A DNA stretch of 64,000 nt from Pyrus communis (lineage: Eukaryota; Streptophyta; Magnoliopsida; Rosales; Rosaceae). The notes below the pieces were generated by a model. The model ran no database searches. It was not told where the DNA came from and saw nothing but the letters and a program-made list of their open reading frames with translations. How positions within the stretch are numbered: the stretch's first letter is position 1; the number at the start of each line of letters is the position of its first letter. The position numbers and the translations under genes were made by a program. Positions 33,801 to 44,336 of the stretch are shown here, piece after piece. The stretch spans positions 7,990,827-8,054,826 of the forward strand of contig NC_084805.1 of NCBI RefSeq assembly GCF_963583255.1, written 5' to 3'.

Positions 33801-35606
33801 TTTTGTTATACTGGTGGTATACCATACCGACCGATATATATGGTTTTAAATACTTTAAAACTATCTTAGATATTGTTTTGCATGCAAAAGTCATTTAATA
33901 GTCTTAGCCTTTAAGGTTTAGAAAATTCAAACCCACACGCAACTCTCAGTTTCTTTCTATCAGCACTACCCGATGATCTCCTGTAGCACAGCCTCACTCG
34001 TAGTTTTCCTCTTCTCATTGACGAATCAATAGCCACTACATTGGTGACCTGCTCTCCCATAACAGATTGCACAAATGATTTGATTTCCATTCTTGCTGAC
34101 ATTGTTGTTGCCTTATGAAGCAATGATTTGATTTCCATTCTATATTTTTAGTTAGTTTAGTTGCTTTTTGCTGTCTTATGATGTAATATCATATGAATGA
34201 TGCTTACAAGGTTCGAATTAATGTGATTTGATTATAATTAAATCATAATAGTTTGTGTAAATATGATATTAGTTTCTGCTTGTTACCTTGTGTTTGCTGC
34301 CTTATTAGAATTGCAAGTATATACGATATTACTTGCTGCTTGCCTTATGAAACAATGACATTCTATATATGCTTACAAAGTTTGTGAACTATTATATAAT
34401 TTGTATCATATCAGGTGCTACTACTGGTTATGCCATTTACCAACCGAACCAGCCAACGGTTTCGGCTAAACCAATTTTCAGCAATTGCAAGATAATGGTT
34501 GGTTGGCAATAGATGATTTTCGGTAATTGTGTATTGACCCAGCCCTAATAAGAAGAACGACATTTATAATGTTTATTAACCCAGAGCAAGATATGACAAT
34601 GAGGAAGACCTATTTTTTGGAACTCCACCGTGTAAATCACTGTTTTTAAAAAAGAACGCAGAGACATCAAAACCATAGACTCTTCAGACTTGCAGCGAGA
34701 AGATAGAAACAAATAAAGGGAAAAAATTGGTCAAGAGTAACGAACTAACCAGATTCGACATCGCCAAAAGGTTTTCCTGATTTGAGGTACTTAATCATAT
34801 GGTCAAGTTTTGCTTTAAAAATTCTGGAAATTAGATCTGGCTTGTCTTCAGCTTTACAACCAGGTTTATCACGCAGATCTTCAATAATTTCAGGCCATTT
34901 AGCATTATAGGTGAAAGTGATAAATAAATCAGGATTTCCAAAGTGGTGACATATAGTCATAGCATCCTGATAATTATTTATCATATATCTAACATTGCCA
35001 ATAAACGAAGTTGGTAGAATGACCCTCTTGCCAACAGTAGACCTGGTTGCATTTCCTGCTTTGAGTGCTTTATGAATTCCTTTAAGACCTTATGTTCTAA
35101 AAGAATCTTGATTTGCCCTAATGAAATATAACCTATTTTCTCCTAGTCTATCCTGAGTTTGATAACCCAAAAATGCTCTCATTGATAACCCCCTCCCATC
35201 CTTTGGTTTTTTTCCCCTTAAAATTTGGATTCCAAGGAAGACTTTTCCTAAACCCATCTTCACCGTATGGGAAAATAAGAGGATATTGGAGAGCCATGTA
35301 CTTAGGATGTAACTTCGTGATTCTCTGTAGGCCATGTGTCCTATGCTCCACAACAACATCTCTTTTGATGTAAAATTAGCCGATGTCCCCAACTATCAAG
35401 CTACCTATCCCGTTACATGCCAGCAGATTGTACTGCACATCACGGTCGCCCTGTGCACCGTACAAACGTAGACGTAAATGACTTATGGACCCTTCATCAA
35501 TCCTATCCCTAGTGAGCCTAGAAGCCTGAACAACTTCATTACACTCATCCAGCATGTTGATAAGGCCACCGACAACCTGTTGATCGAGTTTTTCAGAATA
35601 GAACAT
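30808..35606 (-). pseudogene. Helitron Rep/helicase (RepHel) remnant
   Basis: Pieces in order on the minus strand: 35606-35090 (N-terminal part; MLDECNEVVQASRLTRDR, YMALQYPLIFPYGEDGF); 34984-34745 (FGNPDLFITFTYNAKWPEI); 34610-34584 (GLPHCHILLW, the HUH motif of the rolling-circle Rep domain, with both His present); 33650-33065 (CMKENKCSKKFPKSF, YLFKYITKGVDR); 32850-32015 (PIF1-like helicase start); 31769-31350; and 31086-30808 (TINKSQGQSL, VALSRVTSKKGLKI). The helicase Walker A reads GHGGIGTT near 32223-32270: the catalytic Lys of GKT is replaced by Thr. About a dozen residues normally found between TINKSQGQ and VALSRV are missing. Frameshifts and an inserted element confirm loss of function. 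Confidence 0.85.
33655..34547. mobile_element. hAT-type non-autonomous element in the Helitron Rep gene
   Basis: The unit begins TAGGGCTAG and ends CAGCCCTA (reverse complement TAGGGCTGG), typical hAT ends. Flanks are ATAAGGAG (33647-33654) and ATAAGAAG (34548-34555), an 8-bp duplication with one mismatch, which fits hAT. The Rep reading frame stops at one edge and resumes at the other: HUH-motif sequence lies just right of 34555 and DVDSIISNEIP just left of 33647. No transposase is present. Confidence 0.8.
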
Positions 35607-35614
35607 GATAGACA

Positions 35615-36075
35615 GAAGAGTGTCGCGAACAAATATTCGAGTGATCGAGATTACGATGTAAGAAATTACGTATTATTGACAATGTCGCCCGATAGGGTAG
35701 TACGTGAGTGCGATCGAGGTGTTAATCGAACAATTTATATGTAAATCCTAATAAAGGGCACGATGGTAATTTTGCATCCTCGGGAATTTATTACTTGTTT
35801 ATCGGGACAACAGTTAGTTGTCGATATTACGGGCTACAGACCATAGTAACGATAACTTATTTCATTGGATTCATTAAGCAAGTGAGCAAGTAGGCCCGTC
35901 TACATTAGTATTTTATTTATTGTTTAGGCTTGACCCAAAGATACTACACATTTATCCTTGGAGTACCTAACGCTACAAGTGCGTAGGTGAAAATCGTTTT
36001 TATGTTCACTTTTAATTTCAGTGCAATTATTTTAACTTTACATTATTATATATGTATTTTTGACGTGAAATTATT

Positions 36076-36108
<33 letters not shown>

Positions 36109-36556
36109 TGTATATATTTTTTTTTTTTACTCTACGTTTTTAGAAAAGTAGTATATTATAGTATTGTATTGATAGATAAGGAAAGTTTAAGTTTGTAGGC
36201 ATGAAGGAGGAATCATTGCAGGCCGATCGCGACGAAATGGCATTCTCTTTTATGCAACAACTCTAGCTTGATTTCTTCTTTATATATTTTCCTTCTATCT
36301 TTGAGTATTTTATGTATAGCAACTTATTTCAAATTTCGGGGTTGAAATTTTTTATTTATTTTTAAGGTGGGTTGATTGTAACAACCCGTCCCAAATTTTA
36401 CGATTTTAATAATTTTAAAAGAGTGAATTAACGAAAATGTCTCTAGAGGCGAGATTGTTGACTTTTGTTGACTGTCATTTCGTGATGCGTACGAGCTATT
36501 ATTTTACTGTATTTCTGAAATATTGCTAATTATGGTAAGTGTTTTCATACTATATG

Positions 36557-36619
<63 letters not shown>

Positions 36620-36655
36620 AACTTAAATTGGTATTAGGCGGAATATCCTAGATAT
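35615..36655 (+). repeat. LTR-retrotransposon-like fragments
   Basis: The part 35615-35800 (GCGATCGAGGTGTTAATCG, AATCCTAATAAAGGGCACGA) and the part from 36378 (TGTAACAACCCGTCCCAAAT) have the style of plant gypsy LTRs, the second being an LTR-start-like sequence. They may be two pieces of one LTR family in rearranged order. A short (TACA)n/(TA)n tract lies at 36083-36118. Neither ends nor target duplications could be fixed, and no coding was recognised. Confidence 0.35.
36559..36616. repeat. (GT)29 microsatellite
   Basis: An uninterrupted GT dinucleotide tract of 58 bp. Confidence 0.98.
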
Positions 36656-36839
36656 AAAAATAATAACCTGCTGGACTGACTAGTCAAGCCCGCTAGTCGT
36701 CTAAGATAGATATGTTAGTTAATAAACCAAGGATTAAATGACCAATCTTAGTTACCAATAGTTATCCTAGCCAGCAGGCTCTCAGTTTGTTCCAAGTTAC
36801 TAGCATGTCAGGTGAGCATTATTGTGAGCACATACTTAT

Positions 36840-39300
36840 TAAATATTCAAGTGATACATGTAGCATGTCTATGTATGTGAGGTATGTGACACAATATAAG
36901 TAACTATGAACACAAAATATTTTTGACCGAAAAAACCCACCTCTAGGTTACAAAACCGGGAACTTTCCACTGAGTTCAATCCACTAGTATAATCAAGGTT
37001 CTTACAAAGCACCACGTAAAGCTTAATTCCTAGAAACCTATCTATGGAGCAGTTTTACCTTTGTACTACCTTGCCTCACACAAGATGGATTCCTTCGGTC
37101 TTCATGAAGTGGTATCTCCTGTTGAAGGAAGAAAATGATGAGAATCCTAAAGTTGGTCAATTTTAAAGATTTGAAACTAGAAACACTTGACCATTAATTT
37201 AATGCAAAACCAAAGAAAATGCAACCTTATTCTTCAATGATTGGGTGTTTAATGCTTGAAAGAAGGTTTTGCAACTAGGATTTCATAAATGAAAAACAAA
37301 GAGGAAGGTAAGGTCTTAATGCCTTTCTCACTCTAACTTCTCACTAGAAATATAATTTGAAAATCCCCAAAAACAAAAAACCCTGGCTAGGGATCTTAAC
37401 CCCAAAAGCTTTGGTTTGTTTTCACCTACCAAGGACACATGTCATCCTACAAACTGATGAGAAAAGATTAAGGGCTGAGATCTGATTATCGGCGGAAAGC
37501 TTTCAGGAAGTCCATGTGAGTAGGTCTTAATTTACGTGCCCATCTTGCTGAAAATTCACGCGCAAGCCCGACGAGACAACTAAGCTAGTCAAAATGAAGT
37601 AGGAATGTAGACGTGAAATGCACATGCATGAACAAACCTTTTGAAGTGAGATGCGTCCCATCCTTGTACATTTTTTCACAGCAAACACAATCCATGCATA
37701 GAGAAAAGCCTAAAGCTAGATTGAGCATGTGATACACTTACAATATTGACAAGGAAAGCCAAACCTAAAAGTATAGACTTGACAATCTTCCCCTTTGGCT
37801 TTCCATGACAAAATACCCTAAGCCCTAAAGCTAATTTCACTCACCCACACTCAAGAAATGAACGAAGGAATGGATCCTGCAAAACAACAAAACTTGACAA
37901 GAACAAGTGAAATTTATCATGGGTAAAAGGCTTGGAAGGTATTAAAAACAACTAAATTTTTCTTTCCCATTTTGTCATGGTAAGACAAAGGCAAGGCAAA
38001 ATAACACATGCAATATTCAATGTTTGCAGCAAAATACAATGCAAGGACAATAGAAGCGCAGTGGATAAGGAATTAGCAAGATATCATATAAGCATGTCCA
38101 AGCAAGGAGAAACTACAAGTAAGCACAGTTAAGCGATCCAACTTTCCCAGAAAGGATGCACGCAATGAAATTGAACTCTTCCAGAATTGATATTCTTCAT
38201 GTAAACACACTCCCTCATAAACCTAAAATATGACTTCAATTATCTGATGAGAGACACTGACTCAACAGAAAGAGAAGATGTTCATTGCCATACAAATTTG
38301 AGCATAAGCATAGACCAATGTACCCAAACAACCAAAGGCATCTCATTAAGAGGATAGAGATCAAGATAACATTTTAATCTTTGCACCAATAAACTATAGT
38401 TAAAGCACAAGCCATGAGGGGAAAAGAAAAATTAGTTTGAATATTGATACTTCCAAGAGATATAGATAAGACAAGTGTTTGAGAAAAAATATGCAAGGCA
38501 ATTCTCAAGAGACAACTCTTCAAAGGCATACAAAGACAGTAATATAGAGATGGACACTTGCTCATGATGCAACTATGATGTGTCAAGGTAAGGGGATAAG
38601 ATTGGTGATAGCCATCTTGAAATCATAGAACCAAGCACATAATCTCACAAGTATTTCCAAAGTTAACCAAGCTTTTAATAATCTATTGACTTTTAGAAAC
38701 AGCATTTCCTACATAATATGGACAATGGACAAGACATGCAAAAAGCAAGGCCTAAGCCTTGAAAGAAAAGCCAACTTTGGTGAAGGAACTTTGAGTGAGG
38801 CAGTAATTTAAGAAGTGTCAAGGTTTGAATGAAGGTGAAATTTTGATGAATCACCATTGATATTTCAAAGAATTTGATACATGACCTACGGAGGTGGATC
38901 TTGAAGAACTTCACATGACATTGCATGAAAGACCAAAATGAAGCGATTTTCCCATTTGATAATATATACTTTCTTTTGAAGATACCCCATTCATAACACT
39001 CTCCCATTTGAACTTTTTGTTTTGATTTTGAGGAGAGGACAAAAAGAAAATAATTGACACATGGTCCAAATTATAGAGTAAGTAAGGTCTCTACCACTCA
39101 ATTAGGACCAAAGCAACATTAAATTCAAAAACACCACTTGATTTGGATGATTGGAAAAATGATTTTTTAGAGGCTATCTGAGAAAATTGGGAGAACCTTT
39201 GACATCACAATGAAAAATTACCCAAGGCTATTCCACATTTGGCCGTCAGAATACCGAACTCTAAAACTCACTTGTGAGTATCCAATCATAAAATCACTCA
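36840..39300 (-). repeat. probable LTR element 3' part on minus strand
   Basis: On the minus strand, GCCAAAGGGGAAGA at about 37785-37798 looks like a polypurine tract and is followed by TTGTCAAGTC, a likely LTR start, reading leftward. The region 37800-39300 would be internal sequence but shows no gag or pol frame, so a non-coding derivative is likely. The left LTR end was not fixed. Confidence 0.35.
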
Positions 39301-39700
39301 GCGTTCAATGTGCCGAATGTGGTAACTTGTAACACCTTACTTTGCCTAGAAGGCTAATAAGATGACCTCTGCCAATAAGGACTCGGACACCCTTCTCGAT
39401 CAAGACTTGGATAGGTAACCAGTCGGCCTTGACGCAGTGCTGTTTATCCAAACTGAAGGTGCTCCTCGATCGGCTGATTCTACGGCAACAGTGATGTTTA
39501 TCCAAACTGAAGATGTGTTGGCGAAAAAAGAAAATAAAAAAATCTCAAGATGTTTGAGAGGTTTGCGCAGGGCAATTTGTGTGTTGAAATTGAAGGGGGC
39601 CTTCTCCGTTGTTGAGCATCCTGTATTTATAGCATTCTGTCTTCTGCTTGCCAGATAATAATTTTGTATAGTCCAATTGCAACTTTAACCCTGTCAAATA
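39300..39700 (-). repeat. LTR-like segment with minus-strand TATA box
   Basis: Read on the minus strand, GCTATAAATACAGGATGC near 39625-39640 resembles a retrotransposon promoter. A 20-base word, TGTTTATCCAAACTGAAGRTG, occurs twice (about 39442 and 39494), each overlapping other short duplicated words. No coding is seen. Confidence 0.3.
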
Positions 39701-40303
39701 TCACTTCAGAACTGGTGTCTAATCACCTTGGCCGTCCAATATCTCCAAGATATGATAAAGGCTATCTCCTAATTTTCCTTGAAAATATAAATACATCTTT
39801 CCACATACATGACCTCACCAAATGAATGCATCATATTCCAACTGAAACTTCTCTTTCTCCACTATGTTGGTCCAAGTACAACCGTGCATGCATAATAAAT
39901 TGCATTTCATTTGCAACACAACCTGATCACTTTAAGAGACCATTTTCTATTAAAAACCACCTGACGAACCTCATTGTCCTTTATGATTATCCATGACTTT
40001 TCAGATAAAACAAAAATAAAACCTAGGCTTATCACATCACCAAAAGCCAAGCCTATCACTTTATTGTCGCATTAACCCACGCATGCATTCATCCGTCCTC
40101 GCATGCTTCATTGCCGTGCGTATCCCAATATCCCAAATGGTCAAATGAATGAGGATTTAGACAAATATTAGGTTTAAATTACTAAGAGATAATATCATGA
40201 TTAAAACCACAACATTATTTCTCAATTATAATTGAAAATCATTTCAACCACCTTGTCATTCAACTGCACTCAATTACTCGGGCCGATAATGTAAAATCGG
40301 TTC
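39701..40303. other. spacer, nothing recognised
   Basis: AT-rich sequence without a convincing frame or repeat terminus. Confidence 0.4.
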
Positions 40304-40680
40304 CAAATAGGTAGCTTGGCATAACAAGAAGCAAAACTATGTCTCCTTGTCCACAATTGAGGCTAAATATGTTGATGTTGAAAGCTGTTGCACTCAATTA
40401 ATGTGGATGAAGCAAATGCTCAATGACTATGGTATCTCTCAATTCACCTTTCTTGTTTATTGTGACAATATGAGTGTTATTGATATTTCCAACAACTCTG
40501 TCCAACATTCAAGAACCAAACATATTGTTGTAAGGCATCATTTCATTAGAGATTTTGTGGAAGGTAAAATTCTTATCTTAACCTTTGTGCCACCTGAAAA
40601 AATAGCTAGCTGACATCTTCATTAAAGCCCTAGATAATTAAAGGTACGAAGATCTTCGACAGTCTATTGGTCTTTGTGAT
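40304..40680 (+). pseudogene. copia RNase H 3' part, plus strand
   Basis: The frame gives WHNKKQNYVSLSTIEAKY, then LVYCDNMSVIDISNN and HSRTKHIVVRHHFI, the end of a Ty1/copia RNase H, followed by decayed tail sequence. It starts abruptly near 40304 at the point where the minus-strand fragment at 41243-41745 stops, so the two complement each other. LTR-like sequence follows to about 40980. Confidence 0.8.
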
Positions 40681-40867
40681 ATGAAATGAATAGGTTGTAT
40701 AGCCTTGCTTCCAAGAGTTGAATATTTTTCTTAGATTCTATGCGTATTTTTGTGTAGACAGTTATCTCATGAGATAATCTCATTTTGCTCTCTGTATGCA
40801 TCTCTTATCTGTCATACATTTGTAATAATACATTTACCATCAAAACATACATCTCTTTTGAGTACTT

Positions 40868-40932
40868 GTGTCTGTATAATTTGGAGCCGGTTTGATTAGT
40901 TTGTGTCCGTATAATTTGGAGCCGGTTTGATG
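40868..40932 (+). repeat. tandem ~31-bp duplication
   Basis: The word TGTAT/CCGTATAATTTGGAGCCGGTTTGAT occurs twice in a row, within the LTR-like sequence that follows the copia fragment. Confidence 0.8.
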
Positions 40933-41242
40933 TGGTTATACTCTTACTAATATAATCACCATGACCTAACCCAGTGCCGATGATCCATGAACTTCGCAGA
41001 ACTAGTAGCCTTGTTTTCAGGCTCAAGAACCTGAAGGCCGAGACGTGTTCCTTCCTCAGTCGCAGTTACGAGATCAAGATGTCAATAGCGCATTCAATGC
41101 AACATCAACAAATTTTACTCCCCGGCCGAGCTCAGCCGACAAGTTGGCACACCCTGTATCAACTGAAGGACGTAGTTAGCTCATTAGTTACTCGACCTAC
41201 GCGCCACGTAGGCTTTGTAGTTTTTAGGATCAATATTACCAG

Positions 41243-41745
41243 ATTGTTCTCGACATAGAAAGCTCCCCCAAAGGTGCTCTCTCGATCATCAATGCATCCA
41301 GCCCAATTGGCATCACTGTATCCAACCAAGTTGGTGTTGGTGTCATGCGTATATTGTACCCCATCAGTAGTTCCACCCACATATTTGATAACCCTCTTAA
41401 CTGCCAATAGGTGAGACTCCTTAGGACAACTTTGAAACCGAGCACACATCCCAACTGTAAAAGCAATATTCGGCCTACTTACAGTCAAATAGAGTAGGCT
41501 TCCAATCATACTTCTATACAAAGTTTGGTCAACATCCTTGCCACTCGAGTCCTTGTGAATTTTGGTAGAAGTACTTATTGGTGATCTAGCAGCTTTTGAT
41601 CCTTCGAGACCAAATTTCTTTACTAAATTCTTGGCATATTTACTTGAGAGATGAAAATGCCATCCTTTCTTGTTTGACTTGAAGTCCAAGAAAGTAATTT
41701 AGTTTACCAACAAGGCTCATTTCAAACTCAATGGTCATCATAGTG
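41243..41745 (-). pseudogene. copia RT-end/RNase H 5' part, minus strand
   Basis: The minus strand reads FEMSLVGKLNYFLGLQVKQ (near 41740-41690), shifts frame, then KYAKNLVKKFGLEGSKAARS, YRSMIGSLLYLTVSRPNIAF and GYSDANWAGCIDDREST, up to FYVENNLV at 41243, where copia similarity ends. The RNase H continuation is found on the opposite strand from 40304. Confidence 0.85.
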
Positions 41746-41799
41746 TTTGTGATGCAAAAATGTCTTTCGCATGCGCATGAGCGCGTGCAAAGATGCTAG

Positions 41800-42110
41800 T
41801 TTTAAGTAAAGAGAGAAACCTCTAATTCAATCATTTTCAATACAATCAAACACAAAAGAACTTCTAGCAATAGCGGGTAAGGACCTATCCCAAATATAAA
41901 TGTCCTGGACCGAATGACCAATACTAGTAATGACATTGGCAAGAAAATTCGTCTCGCGAAAGGCATGAGACCAAGAAATAAACAAAAAGGAACTAGCCAA
42001 AGATTTGATTTTGTCAATGATTGTCCTCAATTGTCAGGATGTATTACACTTGTCCAAAATGGCATCAATGATAAGCTTGATATAAGGAGGCCTTGGCATC
42101 AATAAACTGC
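41800..42110 (-). pseudogene. LINE RNase H fragment, minus strand
   Basis: The frame includes LASSFLFISWSHAFRETNF and then VQDIYIWDRSLPAIARSS, closely matching in layout the RNase H end of the LINE at 10700-10890. The rest of the element is absent. Confidence 0.75.
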
Positions 42111-43962
42111 GTCTTCTTATCCATCCCACACGTTCAAATTTTTTTTCTTTTTCCGTGGCTTCTCTTCTAATCTCTATATGTTTTATTTACTTACCATTTG
42201 TCCTCATTATTTGAATTCATTATTTTTTTCAATCATGAATGTGAGTCACCCGTATCATGCATCAAATGCATTGAACTTTTTCTCTCTCGCATATATTGCA
42301 TGTTTACTACCCGTATTCAAAACTGAATACAAATTTGAATTCCGATTATAAGATACTCATGTTTATTAAGCATTGTAATTCATAAGGCAAGTGAGGCCCC
42401 TACGAATACTGCAAACATCTAACTCCTCATTTTAGAGGAATTTGACTTCTATTGGAGAACGAGACATTCTGAATCCGGAGTGACGTGGGGTAAATTCAAG
42501 AGTACACTTTTGTGGCCTGTAATTCTTGTCCGGTGGAACGACTCATCGTCTAGAATTGTACACCCAAATATATTATTGTACCAAATAATTGTACACCTGA
42601 CAGTACTGTTTTGGCAGTGACACTTTGGTAGACTTTGGGTGCTGAGGAATTAATTGTCATAAACGCATCCATTGACATTGATCAACAGGCCCCGATGTCT
42701 ACTTTCTCCAGATAAACTACCAGATATGACTTTGAATTTTTGCCTCCAGTTTAGGCGTTGATGTGAAATGCAAGTTTCTAACATGTCCTTACTTTTGTCT
42801 TGCATTTCTAGTTATCAAATAATCGAAAGGCACCAGCCTTATCAAGAATTATTGTAGCTTCTTTCTCACAGGGGGGGAAAAGTTGGTGAGAAAAAGAAAA
42901 GAGAAGAAAAAGATTGGGGAAGGCAAATAGATTAATCTACCTTTGTTTAAAAATAAAAATAAAAATCAAGGAAAATGAAATTTGGAAACCAATAAGGAGA
43001 AGGAAGCAGCTTTTTAAATTTTTCTTTTGTCATTTTGTTTCCATGGAACTCCAAAGAGTTAGATCAGTGGCATATATGTCCATCCGGTCTAAGGCAACAT
43101 GTTTTTTTTATCACTGAATCACACCAGCCTTTTATGTCTAATGTTAATATAATTGGACGTGATTCACTGTTAATTTTTGAGTCGTGAGTTACATGCTTTT
43201 ATTTATTAAGTGTTTGAGATGGTCTTAGAAATCATTAGAGTGCATCTTTGTGTTCACTTATCACTCTAGCTTGGCTCAATATAAGTCCAACTAATGATGC
43301 GAAGGATCCTACATCGAAAGAGTACAAAATAATTTATAACAGATATAGGTGATCCAATTCTAATTACATCGAAACTTTTTAAGATAAAAGTTAGACTTAA
43401 TATAAATCACTTAAACCATTGTATCTACAGATATAAGGCATGCTGAGAGGCTAGTTTTTCTATCACATTTTCTAATATTAACAAGAAGAAAAATATTACA
43501 ATATTTGTGGACGCAAATTTCCACCCAAAAACCGGCAAAAAAGGCATCAAGGTCAATGGAGAAGATCATGCGATGCTAGCAAAGGCCTCATGTATCCAAG
43601 TCAAAGATCTTTTCCGAGAAATATGGGAGAGAACTTTGAGAGTTGTGAATTATCCAATTCTGACTTTGGCTACTTGTTAAGGTCGTGGTATGTATATCTT
43701 CCTCCACTCCTATCTCCCAAGCCACCAACCTCGGACCCTTCGCTCTTGCCACGCCACGGCCACAATCCACACGCTCCATGCTATCACGACCCTCACAGCC
43801 GCCGAAGAGGTGGAGATGGAGGTGAAGTGGATAATGCCAAGTCATAAAAAACGGTTCTATCTAGTCCTGTTGTCGAATTTGTTACACTTGTATTAATTTA
43901 TAATTAGTTAGACTAGTTAGGGCCTCAATTGCAAATTGAAGAATAGCATAAATTTATGGACA
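42111..43962. other. spacer, no supported gene
   Basis: Mostly AT-rich. A short GC-richer patch at 43690-43830 is open on both strands (85-codon frames), but neither frame resembles a known protein. No repeat ends were found. Confidence 0.4.
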
Positions 43963-43967
43963 GTATA

Positions 43968-44270
43968 TATTGAAAGTCAAGAGTGGGTATTTGGAACTAT
44001 TGGTTAGATTGTTTATTAGGGTGTAGTTGTCACCTTACTTCTAGTCACATCTTGTAAAGATATTGTATCTTCTTTCCCATACTTATAGGGTGGATATAGC
44101 TTTTTAGCTTTACCCCTCACCTTACTTTCTGCTCCTTGTTTTATGGAGCTGCCATGTAGGAGTGTTTCAAGGGTGATTAGTGTGTTGATCACTCCTTGCC
44201 CTATATCTTGTATCCTTGTGTGGTTTTTCCTTATGAATCATAATATAAACAAACACTTAAAAACTCAACA
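43968..44270 (+). repeat. copia 5' LTR
   Basis: 303 bp, from TATTGAAAGTCAAGAGTGGG to AAAACTCAACA. It matches 48672-48974. Confidence 0.93.
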
Positions 44271-44282
44271 TGGTATCAGAGC
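44271..44282 (+). other. copia primer-binding site (initiator tRNA-Met)
   Basis: TGGTATCAGAGC directly follows the 5' LTR and is the usual complement of the 3' end of plant initiator tRNA-Met. Confidence 0.95.
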
Positions 44283-44336
44283 AAGAATAACCTCTCTTTG
44301 TGATACTTGTTGCTTTGTTTTTTCAAGCATTCTTCC

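Larger units (their letters stand above)
23888..35606 (-). mobile_element. large decayed Helitron with RPA-like gene
   Basis: The minus strand carries Rep/helicase remnants (30808-35606) and then RPA-like remnants (28280-29860), the gene set of plant autonomous Helitrons. A candidate 3' terminus on the minus strand reads ...GCATCGCACGCCCAATTTACTAG and ends at 23888, followed by T: CTAG with a short GC-rich imperfect hairpin just upstream is the usual Helitron 3' end, and insertion before T is expected. The 5' TC terminus was not found; the element appears cut off near 35606, where LTR-like sequence begins. Two later insertions lie inside (25125-27135 and 33655-34547). Linking the 3' end to the coding part is inference. 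Confidence 0.65.

Noticed and set aside
36559..36616. GT tract as a regulatory feature
   Set aside because: A plain microsatellite with no nearby gene; listed as a repeat only.
40304..41745. Two intact independent copia insertions head to head
   Set aside because: The two pieces have complementary, non-overlapping domain content that meets at one point, so a single rearranged element is more economical; the alternative is kept as a test in the finding.
43588..43847. Opposed 85-codon frames in a GC-richer patch
   Set aside because: Mirror-image open frames with no protein-like motif or splice context.
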